From positions 124,001 to 188,000 of the forward strand of contig NZ_BAABEY010000036.1 in the NCBI RefSeq assembly GCF_039540405.1: DNA of 64,000 bases. The letters are read 5' to 3'. The DNA is from Ravibacter arvi (lineage in GTDB: Bacteria; Bacteroidota; Bacteroidia; Cytophagales; Spirosomataceae). A program made the translations under genes and the position numbers. The notes under the pieces are model-generated. The model did no database searches, was not told the DNA's origin, and saw only the letters and a program-made list of their open reading frames with translations. Position 1 is the stretch's first letter. The number at the start of each line of letters is the position of its first letter. Positions 1 through 9,159 of this stretch are shown piece after piece.

Positions 1-225
1 CAGGCGGTTACAGTAGGGCCGAAAGAAACCTGGGAAACCGAGAAAGTATCGATCTGGCATGCCGGTATGCACGATAACCCCTTCGGGCAACGGTTGACGA
101 CCTATATGATTTCGAACCGTATTCCGGATACATCGGTACCCATGTCGGTATTGGCCGACCACCCCAATGTTCAGTTTAACTTCCTGAGAAGCGGTTTGGG
201 CACCTGCTCAATTGAAATGCATTAA
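1..225 (+). CDS. 3' end of an unidentified protein (partial)
   Basis: An open frame runs from the first base to a TAA stop, giving the last 74 residues of a protein whose start lies outside the window. It ends in ...RSGLGTCSIEMH. The fragment has no motif I recognise, no membrane segment and no repeat. It reads in the same direction as the next gene, about 40 bases downstream, so it may belong to the same catabolic cluster. The frame is supported by the absence of internal stops and ordinary codon use for this genome, but 74 residues are too few to assign a function. Confidence 0.6.
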   Translation, partial: QAVTVGPKETWETEKVSIWHAGMHDNPFGQRLTTYMISNRIPDTSVPMSVLADHPNVQFNFLRSGLGTCSIEMH

Positions 226-264
226 TTAGTTTACCGGCTTTCGGGTCAGACAAAGTTGAAAAAT

Positions 265-3200
265 ATGACGAGTATCAGAGCGAAGTTTACAGGTATTTGC
301 GTCGCGACTGTTTTGATCGCACTTTTCTCAAGTTGTGCGGGAAGCAGGAAGGTCGTTTTGGAGAAAGGGGACCATATTGCCGTAATCGGGAATTCGCTTG
401 CGGAACGCTTTCAGCATGACGGATGGATGGAAACTTATATCCAGGCAAGCCGGCCGGAGGATGACCTCACGATCAGAAACCTGGGCTATTCGGGAGACCA
501 GGTCCACTACCGCCCCCGATCACACGAAGGTTTCGGGAGCGCCGACAGCCATTTGTCCCGCATTAAGGCCAATGTTATTTTCTCTTTCTTCGGCTACAAT
601 GAATCTTTTGAGGATGATCCCGAGCTGTTCAAGAAACAGCTTGCAGCCTGGATTGATCATACCCGCTCGCAAAAGTACGATGCGAACAAAGCGCCGAGAA
701 TCGTCATGTTTTCTCCTATTGCGCATGAAAACCTGAAGTCACCCAACTACCCCGACGGCGTTGAAAATAACCGCCGGCTGCTGGCCTATTCCCAGGCCAT
801 GGCGGAGGTGGCCAAAGTAAAGAAGGTAGCGTACGTAGACCTGTTCACGGTAAGCAAAGACATGTATGCGAAAGCATCCTCCCCGCTGACGATCAACGGC
901 ATACATTTGAATGAAAATGGTAACCGCCAGATCGCCGGGTACATTGCCAAAACGCTTTTCGGAACCACGGGCTCGCTCCAGGGCGCCCAACTGGATTCAC
1001 TGAGGTCCGCAGTTATGAACAAGGACTGGCATTGGTTCAAGCGTTACCGGACTACCAGCGGGAACGACGTTTGGGGGACCCGGTCCAGCCAGGACGGCAA
1101 CAAGGCCACCCTGGGCCGGGAGCTCGTGATGATCGACACGCTGACCGCCAACCGCGACCGCCTGATCTGGGCACGGGCAAAAGGCAAGGACAAAAAGGTG
1201 GACGACAGCAATATGCCGGACCCGATTATTGTCGGAACGCACATCACGCGGGATGTCAAATACCTGGACCCGGTAGAAGCCATATCCAAAATGACGGTAC
1301 CGAAAGACCTGCAGGTCAATCTCTTTGCATCGGAGAAAGAGTTTCCCGAAATAGCCAAGCCGGTGGCCATGCAGGTGGACGCCAAGGGCAGAATCTGGGT
1401 GGCATCCTGGGCGGACTACCCGAAATGGGAGCCGGGCAAAAAGCTGAATGACAGGCTGGTCTACCTGACGGACGAAGATGGTGACGGAAAGGCCGACAAA
1501 GCGACGACGTTTGCCTATGTCTCTAATCCTACCGGGTTTGAGTTTTGGAACAACGGTGTGATCGTGATTTCCGCGCCCGATGTGCTGTATCTGAAAGATA
1601 CGGACGGCGATGGCGTTGCGGATTACCAGGAACGGCTTTTCGGCGGCATTGGATCTGACGATACGCACCATACGGCCAACAACCTGATCTACGGTCCGGA
1701 TGGCAATATTTACTACCAGCGGGGTATTTTCATCCTCGAAAATGTTGAAACCCCCTACAGGAGAAGCGAGGAGTCGGGTACGCCGGGCCTTTACCGGTTC
1801 AACCCACGGACTTCGGATTTCTCCTATGTGGTAGAAAACACGCCTAACTCGCACGGTATCAGCTTCGATCGCTGGGGGAACCAGTTCTTGACCGACGGCA
1901 CCACCGGAAAAGCATTCCAGGTGTACGTGGACCGCAAGGTAACCTCACGGTCCGACGTGTCGGTTTACGCCAAGCGGCCACTGTTTGAACAGACCGTCCG
2001 GCCTGTCTGCGCCAATACTTTGCTGGCCAGCTCACACTTTCCGGCTGATTACTGGAACAGCTTTATGCTGCTCAACGTAATCGGGTACCAGGGGATCAAA
2101 CGCTATTATCTAGATTACAAGCCGGAAGGCGTAATTTCCGGCCGGGAGGCTGAGAATTTCCTGTATACCGGAAACGACCCTGCATTCCGCCCCAACAGCG
2201 AGGCCAGCCCGCGGGTAGTAACTGCCGATTACAAGGGTGACCCCAACTTTCGCCCTTCCGACGCCTTGACGGGGCCCGATGGCGCACTCTATTTCAGCGA
2301 CTGGCACAATGCCGTTATCACGCATTCGCCGTATAACCTCCGGGATGCCAGCCGGGACCAGACGCATGGGCGTATTTACCGGGTTACCGCGAAAAACCGG
2401 CCCCTGCTGACTCCCGCGAAAATCGCCGGAGAGCCCATTGAGAGATTGCTCGAGCTTTTTAAAAGCAATGAAGATGAAGTCCGGCACCGTGTCCGGGTAG
2501 AGCTGAGCGGCCGTGAGTCGGGCCAGGTAATAGCGGCGGCCGAAAAATGGGTAAAAGGGCTGGACATCAACAAAAAAGAAGATGTTCTGCCCATGTTGGA
2601 GATCCTTTGGCTGTATCAGCAGCACAACAGGAAGAACCCTGAACTGCTGCGTTTGATGCTGAAGGCGCCCGAACAGCAGGCCCGGATTGCTGCCCAGAAA
2701 GTTGCCTGGGCATGGAGCGACCGCAACACGCATTTTGTAGGCGGGTCAGACAGTAAAATTGTGGGAATGCAGTTCCGGACTTTCTATGAAAGTTTCTGGA
2801 AAAATCCGGAGGCCGCTTCGGACCCCGCCGCGCAGCATGCGCATGCCGGGCATACCGCAGAGCAACCTGCTTCAGCCCCCCAGGTGATACTTGACCTTAC
2901 CAAAGATGCCGTAGCCAAGCTGACTATTGAGCCGGCGATGCTTAAATTTTCCGTCAATCAGTTTGATGTAAAAGCCGGGCAACCGGTAGAGCTGACGCTC
3001 AATAATTCGGACCTGATGCTGCACAATCTGCTTATTGTGGAACCTGGCGCAGCCGACGAAGTAGCGGCGCAGGCCATTGACCTCGGCGACAAAGGACAGC
3101 AAAAAGCCTGGATACCGGACAGCAAAAAGATACTCCACGCCACTAAGCTATTGGATTCGAAGCAGGTCGAAGTACTCAAGTTTACAGCGCCGTCAAAACC

Positions 3201-3273
3201 CGGAGACTACCAGTTTATCTGTACGTTTCCCGGACATGGACCTACGATGCGGGGAATTATGAGGGTCAAGTGA
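265..3273 (+). CDS. Secreted lipoprotein: SGNH/GDSL domain + PVC-type dehydrogenase beta-propeller + cupredoxin domain
   Basis: About 1002 residues with a lipoprotein signal (ALFSSC, lipid-carrying Cys about residue 24). An SGNH hydrolase domain follows (about 35-240): GNSLAERF takes the place of block I, FFGYNES supplies the block III Asn and NGIHLNENG the block V His. Residues about 345-770 resemble the putative membrane-bound dehydrogenase beta-propeller common in Planctomycetes and Verrucomicrobia, with two calcium-loop-like motifs (DEDGDGKAD, DTDGDGVAD). A helical stretch leads to a C-terminal type I copper domain (about 900-1002) with ligands visible as LMLHN and CTFPGHGPTM. No CxxCH haem motif is present, so electrons may leave through copper. 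The ATG at 265 is preferred over an in-frame TTG at 256. The substrate is unknown; sugars are the likely class given the neighbours. Confidence 0.85.
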   Translation: MTSIRAKFTGICVATVLIALFSSCAGSRKVVLEKGDHIAVIGNSLAERFQHDGWMETYIQASRPEDDLTIRNLGYSGDQVHYRPRSHEGFGSADSHLSRIKANVIFSFFGYNESFEDDPELFKKQLAAWIDHTRSQKYDANKAPRIVMFSPIAHENLKSPNYPDGVENNRRLLAYSQAMAEVAKVKKVAYVDLFTVSKDMYAKASSPLTINGIHLNENGNRQIAGYIAKTLFGTTGSLQGAQLDSLRSAVMNKDWHWFKRYRTTSGNDVWGTRSSQDGNKATLGRELVMIDTLTANRDRLIWARAKGKDKKVDDSNMPDPIIVGTHITRDVKYLDPVEAISKMTVPKDLQVNLFASEKEFPEIAKPVAMQVDAKGRIWVASWADYPKWEPGKKLNDRLVYLTDEDGDGKADKATTFAYVSNPTGFEFWNNGVIVISAPDVLYLKDTDGDGVADYQERLFGGIGSDDTHHTANNLIYGPDGNIYYQRGIFILENVETPYRRSEESGTPGLYRFNPRTSDFSYVVENTPNSHGISFDRWGNQFLTDGTTGKAFQVYVDRKVTSRSDVSVYAKRPLFEQTVRPVCANTLLASSHFPADYWNSFMLLNVIGYQGIKRYYLDYKPEGVISGREAENFLYTGNDPAFRPNSEASPRVVTADYKGDPNFRPSDALTGPDGALYFSDWHNAVITHSPYNLRDASRDQTHGRIYRVTAKNRPLLTPAKIAGEPIERLLELFKSNEDEVRHRVRVELSGRESGQVIAAAEKWVKGLDINKKEDVLPMLEILWLYQQHNRKNPELLRLMLKAPEQQARIAAQKVAWAWSDRNTHFVGGSDSKIVGMQFRTFYESFWKNPEAASDPAAQHAHAGHTAEQPASAPQVILDLTKDAVAKLTIEPAMLKFSVNQFDVKAGQPVELTLNNSDLMLHNLLIVEPGAADEVAAQAIDLGDKGQQKAWIPDSKKILHATKLLDSKQVEVLKFTAPSKPGDYQFICTFPGHGPTMRGIMRVK

Positions 3274-3331
3274 GGGCTGAGCTGTTAGGGGTGAGCCATG
3301 AGAAAACCGGCTCACCCCTAACCCTCAGCCC
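3274..3331. repeat. Intergenic hairpin, CTCACCCCTAACC family
   Basis: Arms at 3274-3296 and 3309-3331 are nearly perfect inverted repeats of about 23 bases around a 12-base loop. The hairpin is followed by ACCGCTCAAACCTCACCCC, which runs up to the next start codon. Related sequence recurs before other genes in this window. Confidence 0.75.
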
Positions 3332-3366
3332 TTATCCCTCACCGCTCAAACCTCACCCCTACCCAC

Positions 3367-4269
3367 ATGAAACCTGCCATCAGGATCGGAGTGATCGGCC
3401 TGTCCGTTCACAGTGACGACTATACCAATATTATCAACGGTACGCCCGGTGGAAACGGGCGTCAGGGCTGTCTTGTGACTGTTCTGTACCATCCGCCGGG
3501 GAATCCCGACGTTGAGTTTAAAGAAGAACAGCTTGCCAGGTTTTCGGCGTCGGTCACGAAAAACGGGGTCCGGCTTGTAAATTCCATCGCGGAGATGCTG
3601 CCGGAAGTGGACGCTGTAATGCTGCTTACCAACGACGGACGCCCGCATTTAAAGGAAATTATGCCCGTTTTGAAAGCCGGCAAGCCCGTGTACGTTGACA
3701 AGCCGATGGCTGAATCATTTGCGAATGTCAAGGCTATTTTCAGGCAAGCGGAAAAATACAAAGTCCCCATTTTTACATCTTCCCCCCTGCGGTATGTCAG
3801 GCGGGCACAGCAATTTGCTGCCGGTGAGACGGTAGGAAAGGTGACCGGTGCAGAAACCTATGGCCCCGCTCCCATTCAAAAAAGCCATACAGACCTGTTT
3901 TGGGACGGTATTCATGGCGTCGAACTGCTGTATACCGTTATGGGCACAGGTTGCGAATACGTCTCCCGGACGTTTTCTCCTGCGGGCGACCTGGTGACGG
4001 GCATATGGAAGGACGGGCGTACCGGCGTTTTTCGCGGGCTGCGTTCGGGCCGTATCGGGTTCGGGGGAACGGTGTTCGGTACCGAAGGAATCGCCGAAAT
4101 AGGAGGCTTCGACGGCTACCAGGGACTTGTAGATGTGATACTTACCTTTTTTAAAACAGGCCAGCCACCTGTTTCGGCAGCTGAAACGCTGGAAATATAT
4201 GCTTTTATGGCAGCGGCCGACGTCAGTAAAAAGAAAGAGGGCAGCCTGGTAAAAATATCCATTGCCTAG
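3367..4269 (+). CDS. Gfo/Idh/MocA-family NAD(P)-dependent oxidoreductase
   Basis: 300 residues. An N-terminal Rossmann start (IRIGVIGLSVHSDDY) is followed by the family's catalytic-site segment VYVDKPMAES, whose DKP stands for the usual EKP. The C-terminal half should be the alpha/beta substrate domain. Family members oxidise or reduce sugars, inositols and sugar acids with NAD(P). It is cytoplasmic, with no signal peptide. It is followed 74 bases later by an aldolase and then by a second, distantly related family member, which suggests two oxidation steps or two substrates in one pathway. The protein is somewhat shorter than the usual 330-380 residues. The substrate cannot be read from the sequence. 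Confidence 0.85.
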   Translation: MKPAIRIGVIGLSVHSDDYTNIINGTPGGNGRQGCLVTVLYHPPGNPDVEFKEEQLARFSASVTKNGVRLVNSIAEMLPEVDAVMLLTNDGRPHLKEIMPVLKAGKPVYVDKPMAESFANVKAIFRQAEKYKVPIFTSSPLRYVRRAQQFAAGETVGKVTGAETYGPAPIQKSHTDLFWDGIHGVELLYTVMGTGCEYVSRTFSPAGDLVTGIWKDGRTGVFRGLRSGRIGFGGTVFGTEGIAEIGGFDGYQGLVDVILTFFKTGQPPVSAAETLEIYAFMAAADVSKKKEGSLVKISIA

Positions 4270-4293
4270 TTCCCGCCTGATCAGGGCGGGAAC
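4269..4293. other. Perfect intergenic hairpin
   Basis: GTTCCCGCC and GGCGGGAAC pair around a 7-base loop, starting in the stop codon of the oxidoreductase gene. No T-run follows, so it is more likely an mRNA-stabilising or processing hairpin than a strong terminator. Confidence 0.5.
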
Positions 4294-4343
4294 GAAAGCG
4301 GAGAACCAACAAAAAAGATTTTAAAACGAAACAATATACCATC

Positions 4344-5177
4344 ATGAAATCGAGCAGACTGAACCGGTTGTTCAACAAGAAATCAGGCAAGTGTTTTGAT
4401 GTAGCAATAGACCACGGATTTTTTTGTGAATATTCTTTTTTATCGGGAATTGAGGACATCCGTACTTCTGTTAAGGTGCTGATAGAGGCCGATCCGGACG
4501 CCATTCAGTTAACCGTCGGCCAGGCCAGGCACCTGCAATCAGTACCGGGAAAGGACAAACCGGCCCTTGTGCTCAGAACCGATGTAGCGAATGTATACGG
4601 AACCGAGCTGCCGGACGTCCTTTACAGCAGGATGATAGAAGAGCCTGTTTTGCAGGCACTCAGGCTCGACGCTACCTGTGTGGTGGTCAATCTTTTCCGT
4701 ATACCCGGCGCGCCCGAAGTGACCGACCAATGTATTCAGAACATCCTGAAGCTGAAGCCGCTTTGTGACTACTACTCCATGCCGCTGATGATTGAGCCGC
4801 TTGTTTTCAGGCCCAACAGCGAAGCGGGCGGGTATATGGTAGACGGCAATATCAAGCTGATTTCGCCGATGGTCCGGCAGGCCGTAGAGTTGGGAGCGGA
4901 TCTCATCAAAGCAGACCCGACCGACGATCCGGAGGAATACCACAAAGTAGTGGAGCTCGCCGGCGATGTGCCTATCCTCGTACGCGGTGGCGGCAGAGCA
5001 CCGGACCGGGAACTGCTCGACCGCACCTACCAGCTCATGCAACAGGGGACCAAAGGAATTGTGTATGGCCGGAATGTGGTCCAGCACAAAGACCCGGGTG
5101 GCATGACCCGTGCACTCATGGCAATTGTCCATGAAAACGCCCGTCCGCAGGACGTAATCGGAATGATCAGGAGCTAG
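4344..5177 (+). CDS. DhnA/LsrF-type class I aldolase
   Basis: 277 residues of the DhnA-type (archaeal/FbaB-like) class I aldolase family, a TIM barrel. Visible motifs are the early DVAIDHGFF, the segment LIKADPT whose Lys is the expected Schiff-base residue, and the phosphate-binding VRGGGRAPD near the C terminus followed by GIVYGRNVVQ. Members cleave or condense sugar phosphates such as fructose 1,6-bisphosphate or the autoinducer-2 product handled by LsrF. Here it lies between two Gfo/Idh/MocA dehydrogenases and upstream of a sugar kinase, so I infer that it cleaves the phosphorylated product of that kinase. The natural substrate is not determined by the sequence. Confidence 0.85.
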   Translation: MKSSRLNRLFNKKSGKCFDVAIDHGFFCEYSFLSGIEDIRTSVKVLIEADPDAIQLTVGQARHLQSVPGKDKPALVLRTDVANVYGTELPDVLYSRMIEEPVLQALRLDATCVVVNLFRIPGAPEVTDQCIQNILKLKPLCDYYSMPLMIEPLVFRPNSEAGGYMVDGNIKLISPMVRQAVELGADLIKADPTDDPEEYHKVVELAGDVPILVRGGGRAPDRELLDRTYQLMQQGTKGIVYGRNVVQHKDPGGMTRALMAIVHENARPQDVIGMIRS

Positions 5178-5179
5178 TG

Positions 5180-5231
5180 CCCCTCACGGCTCAAACCTCA
5201 AACCTCACACCTCACACCTCAAACCTAAACA
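5180..5231. repeat. CTCAAACCTCAC-type leader repeat
   Basis: A low-complexity run of CTCAAACC and CTCACACC units fills almost the whole gap and ends at the start codon of the next gene. The same sequence type precedes other starts in this window. Confidence 0.7.
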
Positions 5232-6362
5232 ATGAAAACAGTCAACGTAGGGATTATAGGCGGCGGTCTTATGGGAAAGGAAGTGGCCAGCGCTTTCGGG
5301 CGCTGGTTCGCTCTGAACGATTTCCCGGTGTCGGTCAGACTAAAGGCGGTTTGCGACCTAAACCCGCAGGCCCTGGATTGGTACCGGCAGATTGATTCCG
5401 TAGAGCTGCTCACAACCGACTACCGTGAGTTGCTGAAGCAGGAGGATATAGAGGTGGTTTATGTGGCGCTGCCGCACCATCTCCACCTGGAATATTACCT
5501 GGATGTGCTTCGCGCCGGGAAGGATCTGCTGGCAGAAAAGCCTTTCGGAATAGACCTTGATGCTGCGGTCCGGATCAGGGATGAGGCCAAAGCGCTCGGC
5601 CGTTTTGTAAGATGCAGCTCCGAAATGCCTTTTTTACCGGGCGCACAGCGGGTGATCTCGGAAATTAAATCAGGGCGATTGGGAACGATTCTCGACATCA
5701 GGGCCGGCTTTCTCCATTCCAGTGACATGGACCCCGAAAAACCGATTAATTGGAAGAGACAATCAAAATTTTGCGGTGAAATCGGTGTAATGGGCGATCT
5801 CGGGATGCACGTGATGCATATTCCGCTTCGCCTGGGATGGGTCCCCGAAAATGTGTTTTCACGGCTTCAGGTAATCGTAACCGAACGTCCGGACGGAAAA
5901 GGAGGCAGGGCGGTTTGCGACACCTGGAACAACGCCACGCTGATGACCACCCTAACCACGGCCAGTGGAAAGGTGCCCATGCAGCTGGAAATGAAAAGAC
6001 TTGCGCCGGGAGAGACCAACACCTGGTTCATAGAAGTAAACGGTACCGAGGGCGGGGTGAAGTACAGCACCAAAGATACCAAGGCCCTTTGGTTATACGA
6101 ACGCCGGAAAGAGCAGGTCTGGATGCGGACCGACCTGGGTTTCCAGGTGCCTTTTCCTACCGTAACGGGCGGGATTTTTGAAGCGGGTTTCCCCGATTGC
6201 TTCATGCAGATGCTGGCCGCCTATTTTGCGGAAAGAGCAGGGGCGCTCGGGGACCGTTTCGCATGCGTGAAACCCGACGAGGCGGTCAATTCGCACCGCT
6301 TGTTCCATGCAGCGCTGCAATCGCATGTTACCGACTCGCTAGTTAAGGTCGACTACCCGTAA
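5232..6362 (+). CDS. Gfo/Idh/MocA-family oxidoreductase
   Basis: 376 residues, the usual family length. The Rossmann fingerprint VGIIGGGLMGKEVA opens the protein, a second nucleotide-domain strand is seen in VVYVALPHHLHL, and the catalytic segment is LLAEKPFGID with the classical EKP. GDLGMHVMHIPL in the C-terminal domain matches the region that normally carries substrate-binding His and Asp. It is predicted to be a cytoplasmic NAD(P)-dependent sugar, inositol or sugar-acid dehydrogenase. The next gene, a PfkB kinase, starts about 30 bases downstream, suggesting an operon from 3367 to about 7425. Confidence 0.88.
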   Translation: MKTVNVGIIGGGLMGKEVASAFGRWFALNDFPVSVRLKAVCDLNPQALDWYRQIDSVELLTTDYRELLKQEDIEVVYVALPHHLHLEYYLDVLRAGKDLLAEKPFGIDLDAAVRIRDEAKALGRFVRCSSEMPFLPGAQRVISEIKSGRLGTILDIRAGFLHSSDMDPEKPINWKRQSKFCGEIGVMGDLGMHVMHIPLRLGWVPENVFSRLQVIVTERPDGKGGRAVCDTWNNATLMTTLTTASGKVPMQLEMKRLAPGETNTWFIEVNGTEGGVKYSTKDTKALWLYERRKEQVWMRTDLGFQVPFPTVTGGIFEAGFPDCFMQMLAAYFAERAGALGDRFACVKPDEAVNSHRLFHAALQSHVTDSLVKVDYP

Positions 6363-6393
6363 TCGATTTTCAGTGTTTGAACCAACAGGTCCT

Positions 6394-7425
6394 ATGGGTG
6401 ATATCAGGAAAGGAATTATTACAGGCGGAAATTGGATCATTGACTTTGTAAAGCTGATCGACACGTATCCACAGGAGAACGCGCTCGCCAATATCCTGGA
6501 GGAAAAATCCGGGAATGGCGGCGCGCCGTTCAACCTGGTGAAGGCTTTCCATAAGATGCGGGTAACTTTTCCGCTGGAAGGTATCGGGGTGGTAGGTGAC
6601 GACGAAAAGGGCCGTGACATAGTGCTTGAATGCGAGGAAATGGGGGTGGACTTTTCGCAACTCAGGGTCAGACCAGGCTGCGGAACCTCCTATACCGACG
6701 TCATGACCGTTGCGGCTACAGGGAAAAGAACGTTTTTCCATCATCGGGGCGCCAGCGCCCACCTGGCGGCCTCCGATTTTGATTTCTCGCGTACCCGGGC
6801 AAAGATTTTTCATCTGGGTTACCTTTTGTTGCTCGATGAGCTGGACCGTATGGACGAGGAAGGCCGGACCGGGGCTTCCAGGGTATTGGAAGCCGCCTCG
6901 CAGGCCGGTTTGCTGACTTCCGCTGACATCGTGAGTGAGCAGTCCGACAGGTACCGGAGCATTGTACCGGCATCGCTTCCATTTGTGGATATTCTTTTCC
7001 TGAATGAGCTGGAAGCGCGCGGCCTGACTGGAATAGAGATCCTGGATACTGATGGGACAGCCCGTTTCGAAAAAGCAAAAGAGGCCGCCGAATGTATCAT
7101 GGAACTTGGGGTGAGACAATGGGTGATTTTTCATTTTCCGGTAGGGGCTATTGCTTTCTCGCGGAAAGGTGACGTCTATTCTCAGCCGTGTGTCACTTTC
7201 CCGCAGCAATTGATCCGGGGGACTGTAGGCGCCGGCGATGCTTTTGCAGCAGGTGTGCTTGCAGCAGTGCATGATGGGTGGTCAATGGAACAGGCATTGA
7301 AATCGGGAGTATGCGTGGCGGCGGTAAGCCTTTTATCACCAGCGGCTTCCGATGGTATTCTGCCCTGGGATCAATGTATGGATTTCGGCGGGAAATGGGG
7401 CTTTTCGTCCCGGAGCTTTGAATAG
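6394..7425 (+). CDS. PfkB/ribokinase-family carbohydrate kinase
   Basis: 343 residues from the ATG at 6394; a GTG at 6373 would add seven residues and is less likely. The glycine-rich substrate loop is NGGAPFNLVKAF. The ATP-site signature is RGTVGAGDAFAAGVL, in which the GAGD Asp is the catalytic base. Family members phosphorylate sugars, 2-keto-3-deoxy sugar acids or nucleosides. Position between a sugar dehydrogenase and downstream dehydratase genes makes a 2-keto-3-deoxy-acid or deoxy-sugar substrate plausible, but this is inference. The C terminus is short, as is normal for the family. Confidence 0.88.
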   Translation: MGDIRKGIITGGNWIIDFVKLIDTYPQENALANILEEKSGNGGAPFNLVKAFHKMRVTFPLEGIGVVGDDEKGRDIVLECEEMGVDFSQLRVRPGCGTSYTDVMTVAATGKRTFFHHRGASAHLAASDFDFSRTRAKIFHLGYLLLLDELDRMDEEGRTGASRVLEAASQAGLLTSADIVSEQSDRYRSIVPASLPFVDILFLNELEARGLTGIEILDTDGTARFEKAKEAAECIMELGVRQWVIFHFPVGAIAFSRKGDVYSQPCVTFPQQLIRGTVGAGDAFAAGVLAAVHDGWSMEQALKSGVCVAAVSLLSPAASDGILPWDQCMDFGGKWGFSSRSFE

Positions 7426-7569
7426 CATTTCCGGCTTCCGCTCCCGGCTTCCGCAAAACGCGGTTCGGGGTTACAGGTAGTCGGGATGAGCGGGCAGCGT
7501 GAAAGATTGTATTAGTCTTAACGAATAAAGTAGGGGAAAGACAATGTGCTTCCGGATACCTTTGGAACT

Positions 7570-9009
7570 ATGAAGATCAGCATGCGGGCGGTTGTTTCCC
7601 TTTTCTTATGTATTACCTCTTTTTGGGCCGCGTACGGACAAAAAGGAGAAATTTTAGCAGGCGTCACCCAAATTAATATCACCCCGGAAACCGGCTATCC
7701 GCATTACCGGAACTACGGTACAGGCGTAGACGATTCACTTTTTGTGAAAGCCATTGTCTTCAGGCAGGGAAACATAAAATGGGGAATTGCCGTCTGCGAC
7801 CTGCTATGGATCGAACCGGGCTTGTCGGCGGAAGTGCGGACCCGCGTTGCGGAAAAAACCGGGATCCCGTTCGGGAACCTGATGCTTACCGCTACACACA
7901 CCCATACGGGTCCGGCTTATGAACCGGATATTTATGAGCTCAATGAGCACGTCCGGAAGTCGGGTGTTTCAGCGGAACAGGCTGTTGCAAAAAATGGCTA
8001 CCCGGCTTTGCTGGTTGAAAAAATAACCGAAGCGCTGGTCTCGGCGCACAACCGGGTCGTTCCCGTCAGGCTCAGGTCGGCGAAAGATTCGGTAGGCGGC
8101 TTATCGTTCAACCGGAGGTTCATCCTGAAAGACGGTAAGGTGAAAACCAACCCCGGCCGCGGCAACCGGGACATCGTGCAGGCGGCCGGCCCGGTTGATC
8201 CTGCTTTGGATATGGTTTTCGTTGAAAAGCAGTCAGACGGCAGCCTGATGGGCGTGGTCTCCAATTTCGCGGTACATGCCGACACCTATGGCGGCACCGC
8301 CTTTTCCGCGGATTATCCCGGCGTCCTTGACAAAAATCTCCGGGAAAAAATAAAGGGGAATTTTGTTTCTCTTTTCCTGCAGGGGGCCAGCGGTGATATC
8401 AACCATATCGACGTGAGAAAAAACGGCGTGGTATTGAAAACCGACTCCATAGGGAAGCGGCTGGCCGCCCATATTGCGGCGAAAGCGCCCCGTGCCGGCC
8501 TTGCCGGAAGCCCCGCTCTGGGCGCGGTTAACGAATTTGTATACCTACCCCTGCAATCCTACAATGATGACGAAAAAGCCTGGGCCAATGACGGCCAGGC
8601 CCTTCCCAAATACGGTGAAACCGGCCTGTTCCAGATGCGTAGGCCCATGAAAATACGTTCCCTGGAGCGCATGCGGGCGCGGGAAGCAGTTCCGCCGACC
8701 ATAGAAAGCGAACCGTGGGCGCTGCCCCTGCAGGTCCAGGTGTTTAAGCTGACCAATGACCTGGTTATAGTGGGCGTACCGGGCGAAGTATTTGCCGAAT
8801 TGGGGCTGGCAATCAGGAAGGCTTCTCCCTTCAAAATGACCATGGTAGTTGAGCTTACGAACGTCCACATTGCCTACCTGCCTACCAGCAAGGCATTTTT
8901 GCAGGGCGGGTACGAAACGCTCAATTCCCGGCTTGCGCCCGGCGGCGGGGAGCTGCTGGTCGAATCGGCGGTCCGGCAACTGAAGCAATTGAAATCACAG
9001 TCAAAATAA
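7570..9009 (+). CDS. Exported neutral/alkaline ceramidase-like hydrolase
   Basis: 479 residues from ATG 7570, chosen because it gives a good signal peptide (MRAVVSLFLCITSFWAAYGQ); a GTG at 7546 adds an unlikely extension. The mature protein starts AGVTQINITP and contains the zinc-site motif TATHTHTGPAYE typical of the neutral/alkaline non-lysosomal ceramidase N-terminal domain, with further conserved sequence at NFAVHADTYGG and LFLQGASGDINH. Characterised ceramidases are longer and carry a C-terminal domain absent here. Many Bacteroidota proteins of this shorter type have no known substrate. Its setting in a sugar cluster argues against ceramide and for another amide or ester, perhaps an acylated sugar. 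Confidence 0.8.
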   Translation: MKISMRAVVSLFLCITSFWAAYGQKGEILAGVTQINITPETGYPHYRNYGTGVDDSLFVKAIVFRQGNIKWGIAVCDLLWIEPGLSAEVRTRVAEKTGIPFGNLMLTATHTHTGPAYEPDIYELNEHVRKSGVSAEQAVAKNGYPALLVEKITEALVSAHNRVVPVRLRSAKDSVGGLSFNRRFILKDGKVKTNPGRGNRDIVQAAGPVDPALDMVFVEKQSDGSLMGVVSNFAVHADTYGGTAFSADYPGVLDKNLREKIKGNFVSLFLQGASGDINHIDVRKNGVVLKTDSIGKRLAAHIAAKAPRAGLAGSPALGAVNEFVYLPLQSYNDDEKAWANDGQALPKYGETGLFQMRRPMKIRSLERMRAREAVPPTIESEPWALPLQVQVFKLTNDLVIVGVPGEVFAELGLAIRKASPFKMTMVVELTNVHIAYLPTSKAFLQGGYETLNSRLAPGGGELLVESAVRQLKQLKSQSK

Positions 9010-9159
9010 GTCAATCCGGGGTTTGGCGACAAGAGGGAGAAGGGATGAATTGTGAGTTTTAAGCAGTTAACCGAATCAGTCAGCCAAAATATTTAGAATC
9101 TCCCGACAATAAACATATCCGGTACCCTTGTACCTAAAAACTCAAACTTAATACCTAAA

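Noticed and set aside
997..1854. 285-residue open frame on the minus strand inside the SGNH/dehydrogenase gene
   Set aside because: It is antisense to a protein with clear domains and shows no family motif; high GC at third positions creates such shadows.
6370..7272. 300-residue minus-strand open frame opposite the PfkB kinase gene
   Set aside because: The plus strand encodes a kinase with an intact GAGD motif; the antisense frame is a shadow.
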